Below, one piece after another: positions 1 through 7,558 of a DNA stretch of 20,776 nt. The DNA lies in the IMG/VR virus record IMGVR_UViG_3300029448_000459, positions 1-20,776 of that record; one strand, 5' to 3'. Origin of the DNA: a virus. Every line of letters starts with the position of its first letter. Position 1 is the first letter of the stretch. A program made the position numbers and the translations under genes. Below the pieces are notes generated by a model, which was not told the origin of the DNA, ran no database searches, and worked only from the letters and a program-made list of their open reading frames with translations.

Positions 1-1
1 C

Positions 2-2248
2 GATGCAGGATTTTTAGATGTCTACGTTAATGGTGTTCGTATGAGTGCAGCAGACATTACAACTACTTCAGGTAATGCAATTGTCTTTCCTAATGAAAAC
101 TTATCAAACGGAGATGACGTAGATATAGTGTGTTACGGAACTTTCGTAATTTCACAGTTAAACGCCAGTAACTTAAATAGTGGCACAATACCTGACGCAA
201 GGTTCCCTGCTACTTTACCTGCAATCAGTGGTGCAAACTTAACTAACTTACCAGTAGACTTAACAACATTAAGTGCAACCAACCTAACAAGTGGTACAGT
301 ACCAAGTGCAAGAGTATCAGGTGCATATACTGGGATTACAAGTGTTGGTACGTTAACTGGTTTTACATCAACTGGCATAGATGATAATGCTGATGCCACA
401 GCTATTACTATTACAAGTGCTGAAAAAATCGGTATAGGTCATGCTAATCCAGCCGCTACAGTAGATATAAGAAAAAGTGGATTAGCTTCATTAGGCATTG
501 GTTCGACTGATGCAAGTGGAGCAATTATTTCTCTTGATGGTGATAGTAACGGAGATTTTAGTGGTAGTGACTATTCTTACATACAACATGTGAATGATGG
601 CAGATTAGATATAGTTCAAGACAGTCCATCAGGCACTAATGAAATAAGACTTTATACAAATGCTTCAGAACGTATGCGTATTGATGCGTCAGGCAATGTT
701 GGTATTGGTACGACCTCAATATCAAGTTCTGACAAATTGAGTATAAGTGGTGGTCGTGCAAGAATTGTTAATAGTGTTGCTCAATCAGGTAATACATTAG
801 ACAATAGTTCATTTTCAGGTCTTATAATTAATAATTCAAATAATGCTAATGGAGATTTAGCAGGTATAGTTATGTACCCAACAAGTCAATACACAGCGGC
901 GGCTGGTGTGTTTGGCTATAGGGAAAGTCAAACGGCAGGTGGTTTAAGTTTTTGGACTGGTTCAAATACTGGCTCAGAACGTATGCGTATTGATGCGTCA
1001 GGCAATGTTGGTATTGGAACTGCCAGTCCATCAGTTTTATTGGATATATTAAATAGTGGTAGTGGCGATGCAACTGTAAAGATAAAATCTACTACTGGTG
1101 GCGATCCTACTATACAATTTGATAGTGCCGCCGCAAATAGAAATGCAGTGATTAAATTTTTAGATCAAGGCAATGCCGCTGGTGGTAGAATACAGTATAA
1201 TCACAGTGGTGACCGCATGGATTTCCAAGCTGGTTCAAGTAGTGGTACCACAATGTCTATTTTAAATGGAAAAGTTCTTATTGGTAGCACCTCTAGTAGT
1301 GCAAGTGCTGATTTTGATGATTTACAAATAGGCAGTACTGGTGGAACAAGTGGCTTAACAATACTTTCTAGTGGAAGTGCAACTGCTGGAATAGCGTTTG
1401 CAGATCCAGCAGAATCAGTGGCTCATTCTTTAGTATGTCATCATGCTGATAACAGTATGAGATTTAATGTTCATGGCAATACAGAACGTATGCGTATTGA
1501 TAGTTCAGGCAATATGATGGTTGGCATTACTAGCACTGACCATAAATTTCATGTTAATCAAGGAACAGTCAATAAAATTGGAGGATTTTTTTATAACAAC
1601 ACATCAACTAATGCCGCTTGTTTAAAAGTGTTGCAAGATGGAGCAGGTGCTAGTGGACCTGCATTACTTGTTAGAAATGATGGAAGTGGTAATGCAGTTC
1701 AAGTAGATGATGGTTCTGATGGTAATACTGTTTTTAATATTGATTCTTCAGGCTTTATATATGTAAATACTGGTGGAGCAGTCCCTAGTGCTTCACAAGT
1801 TGGAGTTAAAATTACTGGCACTCAAGGTCAAAACTTTTGGAGAAGTGCTAACTCTGGAACTGGTGGTTATAGTCATCTTGTTTTTTTAAATGGTAATGGA
1901 GTAGTAGGAGAAATATATACTAATTTATCAGGTACAGTTTACGCCACCTCCTCAGACCACAGATTAAAAGAGAATGTAATTTATGATTTTGATGCAACAA
2001 CAAGATTAAAACAATTAAAACCTGCTAGATTTAATTTTATAGCAGATGGCACAGATAGTGTTGTTGATGGTTTCCTAGCACACGAAGTACAAGCAATCGT
2101 ACCTGAAGCTATTACTGGAACTAAAGATGCAGTCGATGATGATGGTAATGCAGTCATGCAAGGAATCGATCAATCTAAAATTGTACCTTTACTCGTTAAA
2201 ACCATACAAGAATTAGAAGCAAGAATAACAGCGTTGGAGTCTGCATAA
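2..2248 (+). CDS. Tail fibre protein with C-terminal S74 chaperone domain (5' partial)
   Basis: Receptor-binding fibre protein. The frame is open to the left edge (codons from base 2 read DAGFLDVYVNGVR before the ATG at 41), so the true start lies upstream and the ATG at 41 is probably internal. The body is low-complexity and rich in Ser, Gly, Asn and Thr. It contains repeated beta-type units of the form ERMRID-SGNVGIG, which begin near 665, 974 and 1485. The last 100 residues (DNA about 1949-2245) are an S74 intramolecular chaperone: SSDHRLKENV, then LKQLKPARFNF, GFLAHEVQ, and a helical end ELEARITALES. In this family the domain trimerises the fibre and then cleaves itself off just before the conserved Ser of the S-D-x-R-x-K motif. 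The stop overlaps the next start (TAATG). Family call is firm; the host receptor cannot be read from sequence. Confidence 0.9.
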   Translation, partial: DAGFLDVYVNGVRMSAADITTTSGNAIVFPNENLSNGDDVDIVCYGTFVISQLNASNLNSGTIPDARFPATLPAISGANLTNLPVDLTTLSATNLTSGTVPSARVSGAYTGITSVGTLTGFTSTGIDDNADATAITITSAEKIGIGHANPAATVDIRKSGLASLGIGSTDASGAIISLDGDSNGDFSGSDYSYIQHVNDGRLDIVQDSPSGTNEIRLYTNASERMRIDASGNVGIGTTSISSSDKLSISGGRARIVNSVAQSGNTLDNSSFSGLIINNSNNANGDLAGIVMYPTSQYTAAAGVFGYRESQTAGGLSFWTGSNTGSERMRIDASGNVGIGTASPSVLLDILNSGSGDATVKIKSTTGGDPTIQFDSAAANRNAVIKFLDQGNAAGGRIQYNHSGDRMDFQAGSSSGTTMSILNGKVLIGSTSSSASADFDDLQIGSTGGTSGLTILSSGSATAGIAFADPAESVAHSLVCHHADNSMRFNVHGNTERMRIDSSGNMMVGITSTDHKFHVNQGTVNKIGGFFYNNTSTNAACLKVLQDGAGASGPALLVRNDGSGNAVQVDDGSDGNTVFNIDSSGFIYVNTGGAVPSASQVGVKITGTQGQNFWRSANSGTGGYSHLVFLNGNGVVGEIYTNLSGTVYATSSDHRLKENVIYDFDATTRLKQLKPARFNFIADGTDSVVDGFLAHEVQAIVPEAITGTKDAVDDDGNAVMQGIDQSKIVPLLVKTIQELEARITALESA
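665..1017 (+). repeat. Perfect 44-bp direct repeat within the tail-fibre gene (two copies)
   Basis: The 44 bases at 665-708 recur exactly at 974-1017, in the same reading frame, and encode SERMRIDASGNVGIG. Diverged copies occur at about 1485 in the same gene and at about 2625, 2860 and 3340 in the next fibre gene. Identity at the DNA level, in a region where the surrounding sequence differs, points to recent duplication or gene conversion rather than protein-level selection alone. Confidence 0.85.
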
Positions 2249-4008
2249 TGACTAGAGCAAAAGATATATCAAAGATAATTACTGATGGTAACATCAGTGG
2301 CACATTAGATGTGTCAGGTGCATTTACTTCTCAAGGCATAGATGACAATGCAGATGCTACAGCTATTACAATTACAAGTGCAGAACTTGTAGGTATTTCT
2401 GAAACTTCCCCATTAGGAAAATTGCATGTTAAGTCTGGAGATAGTGGAGCTTCATCTGTTAGTGTTAATGCTAATGAATTAGTTGTAGAAAATTCAGATT
2501 ATACTGGCATCACAATACTTGGTGAAAATGAAACAAATATTATGTTTGGTGATAACGAAGACCCTGATGTAGGTAGAATTGAGTATCATCATAGCGATAA
2601 TTCTATGAGCTTTAGAACTAATGCTAGTGATAGGATGCGTATTGATGGGTCAGGTAATGTTGCGATAGGTGGCACTTCTGCAAGTGGTTTGCTACATTTA
2701 CATTCATCATCTACTGCTTTGATGTATATTCAATCAGGAAACTCAAGTGTAGCAGGACTTATACTTGGAGACACTGCTGATTCTGCCGTTGGTGGCATTG
2801 TCTACGATAATAACACAGATAAACTTGCTCTTAGAGGTAGTAATAATGCAGATAGATTAACTATTGATTCATCAGGCAATGTTGGTATAGCTCATAGTAA
2901 TCCAGATCAAAAATTAACTGTAAATGGTCATATAAATTTACCTACTGGAAACTCTTACTTTTATGGTGCTGGACATAATGTATTTCAAGTTGATAGTACA
3001 TATACATATTTTTATGGTGGTACAAATGGCGTTCAAATAAGAAAATCTGATAATTCAGTTCCGTTAGTTGTTGTTAATGACAGTGGAAGAGTTGGTATTG
3101 GCACGAGTAGTCCAAGTGAACCACTTAGAATACAAAGTGATGATGGTGGTGATTTTGATCCATCTAATGTCGTTTTAAATAATGCACTTATGCTAAAAAA
3201 TTCTACTTCAGGTGCTAATAATTGTATTACACTTGCTATGGCAACTGAAAGTAATGGTGAAGTTTATTTAAGCACTGTTCAAAACAGTAGTAACAATGCC
3301 GCAGATTTTGTTATTTCTACAAGAGATAGTGGAGCAAGAGCAGAACGTGTGCGTATTACAAGTGCAGGCAATGTTGGTATAAACGAAAGTAGTGCAGACA
3401 CTAAACTACACGTTTCACACAATGTGGCAGGAACACCACTTGCTACTTTTGAAAATACTGCAAGTCATGAAGCAAGTATAAGATTTAAATCTGCCCACAG
3501 TTCTAATAGTGATTTTCGTGTTGGTGCATCAATTAGTGCTTCAAACAACTTTGAGATTTACTCAGTTGGTGCTGCGACAGCCCGTTTGAAAATAGACAGC
3601 ACTGGTATTGTAACTATGCCAAATCAACCATCTTTTCAAGGCAGTAGTGGAATGTTCAGTACTACTGGCTCAAATATAGTTGCGTCTAGTGTTTATCATA
3701 ATATAGGAAATCATTATAACACAAGTACTGGTGTATTTACTGCTCCAATTACTGGAAGATATTTAATTAACTTTTTTGCTATCAGTAATGGTGCTGCAAC
3801 TCAAGACGTAGAGCTTAGAATAAATGGGTCTACTAGCAATCAATTTGCACCCTATAGCACTGATAGTGGTCAGCATACTCATATTAGTGGCTCTTGTATT
3901 GCCGCTGTATCAGCAAACGATCAATTAGCACTTAGATTAAATAATGGTTCTATTTATGGTGGTTCTAATGGCAGACATAACGGAATGAGCTTTCATTTAT
4001 TAAGTTAG
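2248..4008 (+). CDS. Second tail-fibre protein with C1q-like C-terminal domain
   Basis: 586-residue structural protein, probably a second fibre or tail spike. Residues 28-46 (SQGIDDNADATAITITSAE) nearly duplicate a stretch of the preceding fibre protein (DNA 367-423), and units such as SDRMRIDGSGNVAIGG and VPLVVVNDSGRVGIG belong to the same repeat family, so the two genes are partial paralogues. The end differs: instead of an S74 domain, the last ~120 residues look like a C1q/TNF-type jelly roll (YHNIGNHYNTSTGVFTAPIT, then GRYLINFF, a second strand set and GMSFHLLS at the terminus). Such domains trimerise and bind ligands at the fibre tip. The ATG overlaps the upstream stop (TAATG), so the two are translationally coupled. 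The C1q call rests on pattern only. Confidence 0.8.
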   Translation: MTRAKDISKIITDGNISGTLDVSGAFTSQGIDDNADATAITITSAELVGISETSPLGKLHVKSGDSGASSVSVNANELVVENSDYTGITILGENETNIMFGDNEDPDVGRIEYHHSDNSMSFRTNASDRMRIDGSGNVAIGGTSASGLLHLHSSSTALMYIQSGNSSVAGLILGDTADSAVGGIVYDNNTDKLALRGSNNADRLTIDSSGNVGIAHSNPDQKLTVNGHINLPTGNSYFYGAGHNVFQVDSTYTYFYGGTNGVQIRKSDNSVPLVVVNDSGRVGIGTSSPSEPLRIQSDDGGDFDPSNVVLNNALMLKNSTSGANNCITLAMATESNGEVYLSTVQNSSNNAADFVISTRDSGARAERVRITSAGNVGINESSADTKLHVSHNVAGTPLATFENTASHEASIRFKSAHSSNSDFRVGASISASNNFEIYSVGAATARLKIDSTGIVTMPNQPSFQGSSGMFSTTGSNIVASSVYHNIGNHYNTSTGVFTAPITGRYLINFFAISNGAATQDVELRINGSTSNQFAPYSTDSGQHTHISGSCIAAVSANDQLALRLNNGSIYGGSNGRHNGMSFHLLS

Positions 4009-4021
4009 AAAGGATAAATAA

Positions 4022-4291
4022 ATGGCAGATATAACAGTTAAATTAACAGACATACAAACAAAGTGTCTCGAATACGCTTCATATTCAGTTCAAGATTGGT
4101 GTGATAATGCTATTCATAATCGTGCAAGGATTGCACAAGATGAAATTATTGCAGCTTTAGTTGCTCATTGTAATGAAAATTCCATTGCTCTTGCAGTCGG
4201 TACAGATGCACAAGTAACCCAAGCATACACATTAAAAGTAGTAGATACTGCAAAAAATGTATCAGATGCAATGGAATTATTAAAAGAATAA
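4022..4291 (+). CDS. Small tail-proximal protein of unknown function
   Basis: 89 residues, no recognised domain. The protein is mainly helical by composition (DIQTKCLEYASYSVQDWCDN, DEIIAALVAHCNENSIAL) with three Cys and no signal peptide or membrane segment. It starts 13 bases after the fibre stop with AAAGGA upstream (spacing about 7). Position directly after the fibre genes and before the lysis block suggests a minor virion or fibre-assembly protein; that is inference from context only. Confidence 0.75.
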   Translation: MADITVKLTDIQTKCLEYASYSVQDWCDNAIHNRARIAQDEIIAALVAHCNENSIALAVGTDAQVTQAYTLKVVDTAKNVSDAMELLKE

Positions 4292-4312
4292 CAACCCTAG
4301 AAGGAGCTTAAC

Positions 4313-4621
4313 ATGGCTATAACATGGAAGATAAACTCAATGGATCGAGACTTAAAAAGTGGAGACCATGAGAACATAATAACAACGATACACTGGACTG
4401 CCTCAGACGTAGATTCAGATGGTAACACTGGATCATCATACGGATCAGTCGGTGTAACTCTTGTTGGCACACCAAAGGCATATGCAGACGTAACCGAGTC
4501 TGATGCTATTGGTTGGGCAAAAGATGCTCTTGGAGATCAAGTTGCAGAAATTGAGTCAAATATAGCCAACCAAATATCACTAATGAAGAACCCAATTACA
4601 GCAAGTGGTGTTAATTGGTAA
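4313..4621 (+). CDS. Conserved phage structural-region protein, function unknown
   Basis: 102 residues. The opening (MAITWKINSMDRDLKSGDHE, then ITTIHWTASDVD) resembles a small protein family often found next to tail genes of marine phages, with an N-terminal beta-strand core (W5, the DRDLKSG turn, HW) and a helical C-terminal half (WAKDALGDQVAEIESNIANQ). A strong AGAAGGAG ribosome binding site lies upstream. The stop TAA overlaps the ATG of the next gene, coupling it to the lysis block. I cannot assign a reaction or partner. Confidence 0.75.
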   Translation: MAITWKINSMDRDLKSGDHENIITTIHWTASDVDSDGNTGSSYGSVGVTLVGTPKAYADVTESDAIGWAKDALGDQVAEIESNIANQISLMKNPITASGVNW

Positions 4622-4815
4622 TGAAGATGGAGTTGAAGCCTGAACTCCAAGTACAGTTAGAGCTAGATGCCCACGAGAAGGAGTGTGCGTTAAGATACAA
4701 AATGGTAGAAGAAAAACTACATGCTCTTGATAAAAGACTTTGGCGATTAGAAGCAATGCTTATGGCAAGTACCGTAACTGTTGTAGCATTAATGATAAGC
4801 ATTATTATAAAATAG
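4621..4815 (+). CDS. XhlA/holin-like small membrane protein
   Basis: 64 residues. An acidic and basic coiled-coil region (LDAHEKECALRYKMVEEKLH, ALDKRLWRLEAM) is followed by one C-terminal transmembrane segment (MASTVTVVALMISIIIK). That order, N-terminal coiled coil then C-terminal TM helix, is that of XhlA-type haemolysin/holin accessory proteins. I chose the ATG at 4621, which overlaps the previous stop as TAATG, over the in-frame TTG at 4615, because the overlap is the rule in this region. Likely an accessory holin or antiholin partner of the 3TM holin downstream; the role is inferred. Confidence 0.65.
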   Translation: MKMELKPELQVQLELDAHEKECALRYKMVEEKLHALDKRLWRLEAMLMASTVTVVALMISIIIK

Positions 4816-4823
4816 GAAATTAA

Positions 4824-5003
4824 ATGTTTTGGTTTGTTCTGGTTACAATGCTAGGAACCAAGGTAATTTCAACAGAAAAATTTTATGATATAAATCGTTG
4901 TTTATATTTTGCAGAAAAATTAAATAGACAACCACTAGTACCTCAACCTGATAATAAAAATCTAAAAATAACATCTTACTGTAAGCCTATTAGGAGTAAA
5001 TAA
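4824..5003 (+). CDS. Small secreted-type Cys protein (59 aa)
   Basis: Short gene: MFWFVLVTMLGTKVISTEKF at the N-terminus, two Cys further on (in INRCLYFAEKL and TSYCKPI). The hydrophobic start reads as a signal peptide or membrane anchor. It has an upstream GGAAA, begins 8 bases after the previous stop and ends as TAATG with the next gene, so it sits exactly in the chain of coupled genes. The 72-residue protein at 6228-6446 has the same plan (MF start, hydrophobic segment, Met-x-Gly-Thr, two Cys at similar places), so the two are probably paralogues. Role unknown; a periplasmic or envelope role in lysis is possible. Confidence 0.7.
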   Translation: MFWFVLVTMLGTKVISTEKFYDINRCLYFAEKLNRQPLVPQPDNKNLKITSYCKPIRSK

Positions 5004-5455
5004 TGATAGATCCGATTAGTGCATTTGGTGCACTTACGGCTGCTCATGGTGCAATTATGAAATGCGTGCAAATGGGTAGAGATCTTTCTTCTGCTACTAA
5101 TGCAATAACTAAATATGCAAAAGCTGAAGCAGAATTAGGTCACGGTAAGGAGAGAAAAAAGAAAGCCATATTTGGTGGAGTAATGGACGACGCTATTGCT
5201 CAACATTTTAAAGAAGAAGAGCAGCAAAGACTTAAAGATGAACTTAGATCTATGTTTTTACTTTATGGTGCTCCAGGTCAATGGGAGAGACTTCAGGCAA
5301 CCATTGCTGAAGCAAGAGCACAACATCAAAAATATTTAAGAGAGCAACAAAGAATTAAAGACAGAAATTTAATAATAATTGTTGGTACAACTATTGGATT
5401 AGTTGGCATCGCAGTTATTTATTATTTTGCTTTATATTTAAAGGGAGCATTGTAA
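5003..5455 (+). CDS. Membrane-anchored coiled-coil protein in lysis block
   Basis: 150 residues. The N-terminal part is Ala-rich and helical (DPISAFGALTAAHGAIMKCV). The middle is highly charged (KAEAELGHGKERKKK, HFKEEEQQRLKDELR, EARAQHQKYLREQQRIKDR) and predicted coiled coil. A single TM helix lies near the C-terminus (about residues 123-147, IIIVGTTIGLVGIAVIYYFA). Starts by TAATG overlap and ends directly before the endolysin ATG. The family is common in marine podophages but has no function I can name. A spanin-like role is a weak guess, since i-spanins carry the TM helix at the other end. Confidence 0.75.
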   Translation: MIDPISAFGALTAAHGAIMKCVQMGRDLSSATNAITKYAKAEAELGHGKERKKKAIFGGVMDDAIAQHFKEEEQQRLKDELRSMFLLYGAPGQWERLQATIAEARAQHQKYLREQQRIKDRNLIIIVGTTIGLVGIAVIYYFALYLKGAL

Positions 5456-5869
5456 ATGCAAAAAATACTTGAACAAATTGAACGACACGAAGGATTGGAG
5501 CTAAAACCATACAGATGCACATCGCAAAAATTAACAATTGGAATTGGAAGAAATTTAGAAGATGTTGGAATATCCAAAGAAGAAGCATATCTGTTACTGG
5601 AAAACGATGTGAAGACAGTTCAAAAACAAATAAAAACTTATATGCCATGGGCATCAAATCTGAACTCTGCGAGGCATGCGGCACTGACAAATTTTGTATT
5701 CAATGTGGGAATAGGAACAGCACTCAAATTCGAAAACGCAATGGAAGCGCTAAAAGCCTCAGATTTCGGCACCGCCGCAGAAGAACTACTCGACTCCAAG
5801 TGGGCAAATCAGGTTGGACAACGGTCCACGGAAATTTCAAGACAGATTAAAACAGGAGAATGGCAATGA
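5456..5869 (+). CDS. Endolysin, GH24 (T4-type) lysozyme with E-Cys-T catalytic triad
   Basis: Cleaves the beta-1,4 MurNAc-GlcNAc bond of peptidoglycan. 137 residues, close to minimal T4-lysozyme length. The motif HEGLELKPYRCTSQKLTIGI aligns with T4 EGLRLKIYKDTEGYYTIGI. It gives E12, eight residues, C21, five residues, T27: the E-8-(D/C)-5-T arrangement, with Cys where T4 has Asp20. Further matches are NFVFNVG and the final IKTGEWQ. No signal peptide or SAR helix is visible, so export to the wall should depend on the holin. It follows the previous stop directly, and its own stop overlaps the holin start (ATGA). Confidence 0.92.
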   Translation: MQKILEQIERHEGLELKPYRCTSQKLTIGIGRNLEDVGISKEEAYLLLENDVKTVQKQIKTYMPWASNLNSARHAALTNFVFNVGIGTALKFENAMEALKASDFGTAAEELLDSKWANQVGQRSTEISRQIKTGEWQ

Positions 5870-6228
5870 TTGCTTTACTCGGTCAAGCTTTAGGTTTGGT
5901 TGGAAATGTAGCAGGTAGTTACATGGAACGAAAAGCTGAAGAACAAAAAGCCAAAGGTCAAATAGCCAAAAAAATGGCAACTGCTGAAATTGATTGGGAA
6001 CAGCAAATGGCTAAAAATGCAGGTAATGGGTGGTTAGATGAATTTTACGGTGTATGTTTATTTATACCTATCGCTCTCTGTTTTATTCCTGGCTATGCCC
6101 CAGTTGTAAAAGAAGGTTTTTTAGCGTTAAGTGAATCGGTTCCTGAATGGTACATAGGTGCTTGGTTAACTGCTGTTGCTGCAGCATTTGGTGTTCGTGG
6201 TTTAGCTAAAATGAAAACAAAGAAATAA
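5866..6228 (+). CDS. Holin, 3TM family
   Basis: Forms the membrane lesion that releases the endolysin. 120 residues from the chosen start. An N-terminal amphipathic stretch (MIALLGQALGLVGNVAGSYM) and a charged helix (ERKAEEQKAKGQIAKKMATA) precede hydrophobic segments at FYGVCLFIPIALCFIPGY and WYIGAWLTAVAAAFGVRGLA, and the tail is basic (KMKTKK). The spacing W-x-DE, IP-x-x-L-x-F-x-PG and FGVRG matches the Holin_3TM family. An ATG exists at 5860, but the AGGAG at 5854-5858 sits 7 bases before the ATG at 5866, which also forms an ATGA overlap with the lysozyme stop; I therefore prefer 5866. Confidence 0.8.
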   Translation: MIALLGQALGLVGNVAGSYMERKAEEQKAKGQIAKKMATAEIDWEQQMAKNAGNGWLDEFYGVCLFIPIALCFIPGYAPVVKEGFLALSESVPEWYIGAWLTAVAAAFGVRGLAKMKTKK

Positions 6229-6446
6229 TGTTTAAAGCAATGATATTGTTATGCATGATTGGAACATCTGATCAATGTATAATTTTAGAAGATATAGAAG
6301 GTCCATATCTTACTAAAAGTAAATGTATTGAAAGAGCTTACGAAATGGCAGCAGATTTAAAATCTTGGAACCCAGATTATAAAGCAAAAAAATATAAATG
6401 CTTAAGAAATGATTTTGAAGATTTAAAAGGAAAAATTAGACTTTAA
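6228..6446 (+). CDS. Small secreted-type Cys protein (72 aa), last gene of the lysis block
   Basis: Begins at a TAATG overlap with the holin. N-terminus MFKAMILLCMIGTSDQCIIL is hydrophobic and could be a signal peptide; later Cys residues lie in KSKCIERAYEM and KKYKCLRNDF. The C-terminal half is Lys-rich. Same plan as the 59-residue protein at 4824-5003. Function unknown. It ends two bases before a phage promoter, so it closes the late transcription unit. Confidence 0.7.
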   Translation: MFKAMILLCMIGTSDQCIILEDIEGPYLTKSKCIERAYEMAADLKSWNPDYKAKKYKCLRNDFEDLKGKIRL

Positions 6447-6447
6447 T

Positions 6448-6465
6448 CAATTAGCCTCACTTAAG
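6448..6465 (+). promoter_or_regulatory. T7-like phage promoter, copy 1 (upstream of integrase)
   Basis: CAATTAGCCTCACTTAAG. Identical in 17 of 18 bases to the copy before the RNA polymerase gene (identity continues through the next two bases). Aligned on CTCACT it matches the T7 class III promoter TAATACGACTCACTATAGGG in its AT-rich upstream box, central CTCACT and a G at +1 (6465). Probably read by the phage RNA polymerase encoded at 8087. Confidence 0.75.
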
Positions 6466-6509
6466 CAGAAAGCGTTAAAATTTTCAGACGCATTTTTTGT
6501 ATCTTGATG

Positions 6510-6539
6510 CACTGGTCCAATTATGGACCGGTGTTTTTT
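6510..6539 (+). terminator. Rho-independent terminator between lysis block and integrase
   Basis: Stem CACTGGTCC / GGACCGGTG (9 pairs, one G-T) with loop AATTAT, followed by six T. It ends 16 bases before the integrase ATG and lies only 45 bases after the promoter start at 6465, so it should cut both late readthrough and transcripts from that promoter. A weaker stem just upstream (GCGTT at 6472-6476 with GACGC at 6487-6491, followed by a T run) could be a tandem partner. Confidence 0.85.
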
Positions 6540-6555
6540 AAAATAGGAGTACAAG

Positions 6556-7380
6556 ATGAAGTTAAGTGAACTGCTGTCCGTAGCAGGCAAGCCTTTATGG
6601 CGCGATAAAGTTGGTTGTTCTACATTTCATTCACAAACAGAACGTGCAATTAAAATAATGGACGATCCAATGATAGTTGATATTGATACAAATATGCTCG
6701 ACAAATATGTCGAAGTTCTTGAGACTTTAAAAAGTCATAAGGGCAAGCCATTAACCGGTACAACTATAAATCGCAATGTAAGTGTTATAAGCACTTTATT
6801 AGGCTATGCACGTAAAAGAAATTGGATTGATAAATTACCATATTTTCCAAGAAAGACTGAGTCACCTCACAGAGTAAGATGGTTAGCACCTGCAGAAGAA
6901 ACTGCTGTTTTTAATGCTATAGAAACTGCTAAATATCTTATTGCTAGAAAACATCGTGAAGAGATGAAAGCTGTTGTTCGTATTTTAATTGATACAGGCA
7001 TGAGGCGAGGTGAAGTATTAGGATTAACTAAAGATAATCTTGATGGTAAATGGGTCAGACTTTGGAAGACTAAAACTGGTAAAGCTAGATCCGTTCCTTT
7101 AACACCTGAAGCACAAAGATTATTAGAAGAACATGTACCGTTTGAAATCAAACCGTGGCAAGTTCATCGTCTATGGGCTAAAGTAAGAGAAGATATTGGA
7201 TTAGAAAAAGATGAGCAATTTGTACTACATACTTTGCGTCATACTACTGCTACTCGTCTGTTAAAAAAGACAAGTAACATAGCTATGGTACAAAGAATGT
7301 TAGGTCACTCTAACATAAGTACTACGTTAAGATATGCTCATATTGATGACCAGGATCTGCTTGATGCAGTCAATTCCTGA
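6556..7380 (+). CDS. int: Tyrosine recombinase integrase
   Basis: Site-specific recombinase that would integrate the phage at a host tRNA gene. 274 residues, compact for the family. The N-terminal SAM-like domain spans about residues 1-100 and the catalytic domain follows. Catalytic set: R150 in DTGMRRGEVLGL, a Lys in the KTKTGKARSVPL hairpin (K173 or K176), H225-x-x-R228 in LHTLRHTTATRL, H251 in MLGHSNIS, and nucleophile Y260 in TTLRYAHI. All are present, so the enzyme should be active. AGGAG lies upstream of the ATG with good spacing. The gene ends 20 bases before the attP core, the usual int-attP pairing. Transcription may come from the promoter at 6448 if the terminator between them leaks. 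Confidence 0.95.
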   Translation: MKLSELLSVAGKPLWRDKVGCSTFHSQTERAIKIMDDPMIVDIDTNMLDKYVEVLETLKSHKGKPLTGTTINRNVSVISTLLGYARKRNWIDKLPYFPRKTESPHRVRWLAPAEETAVFNAIETAKYLIARKHREEMKAVVRILIDTGMRRGEVLGLTKDNLDGKWVRLWKTKTGKARSVPLTPEAQRLLEEHVPFEIKPWQVHRLWAKVREDIGLEKDEQFVLHTLRHTTATRLLKKTSNIAMVQRMLGHSNISTTLRYAHIDDQDLLDAVNS

Positions 7381-7399
7381 TTGCAAAAGGACACAGTTT

Positions 7400-7464
7400 T
7401 GGTGCGCTCGAGAAGATTCGAACTCCTGACCCCCAGATTCGTAGTCTGGTGCTCTAACCGACCA
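7400..7464 (-). other. attP core: 3' portion of a tRNA-Arg(ACG) gene
   Basis: Read on the minus strand, the segment is a tRNA lacking its 5' acceptor strand. It has a D-loop piece GGTCGGTTAGAGC, anticodon stem CCAGA / TCTGG around loop CTACGAA (anticodon ACG, Arg), T arm AGGAG-TTCGAAT-CTTCT, acceptor strand CGAGCGC, discriminator A and encoded CCA. Upstream of the D loop the sequence stops resembling tRNA and no partner for CGAGCGC is present, so this is not a functional gene. It is the identity block that would rebuild the 3' end of the host tRNA after integration. It lies just after the integrase, as expected for attP. Confidence 0.85.
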
Positions 7465-7558
7465 CAAAAATAGTAGGGTAAAGGAGAGAATAGAGTGCAC
7501 CTTTTCTGTGTAATTAGGTAAATCTAAAGAACAATAACCGATACGGACATAAATAAAC

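Noticed and set aside
1-4008. Repeat units in the fibre genes as a CRISPR-like array
   Set aside because: Unit spacing is irregular, copies are in frame and protein-coding, and there are no uniform spacers.
4615-4620. TTG at 4615 as start of the XhlA-like gene
   Set aside because: ATG at 4621 forms the TAATG overlap used throughout this region.
7400-7464. Functional tRNA-Arg on the minus strand
   Set aside because: The 5' acceptor strand and most of the D arm are missing, so it is an att identity block.
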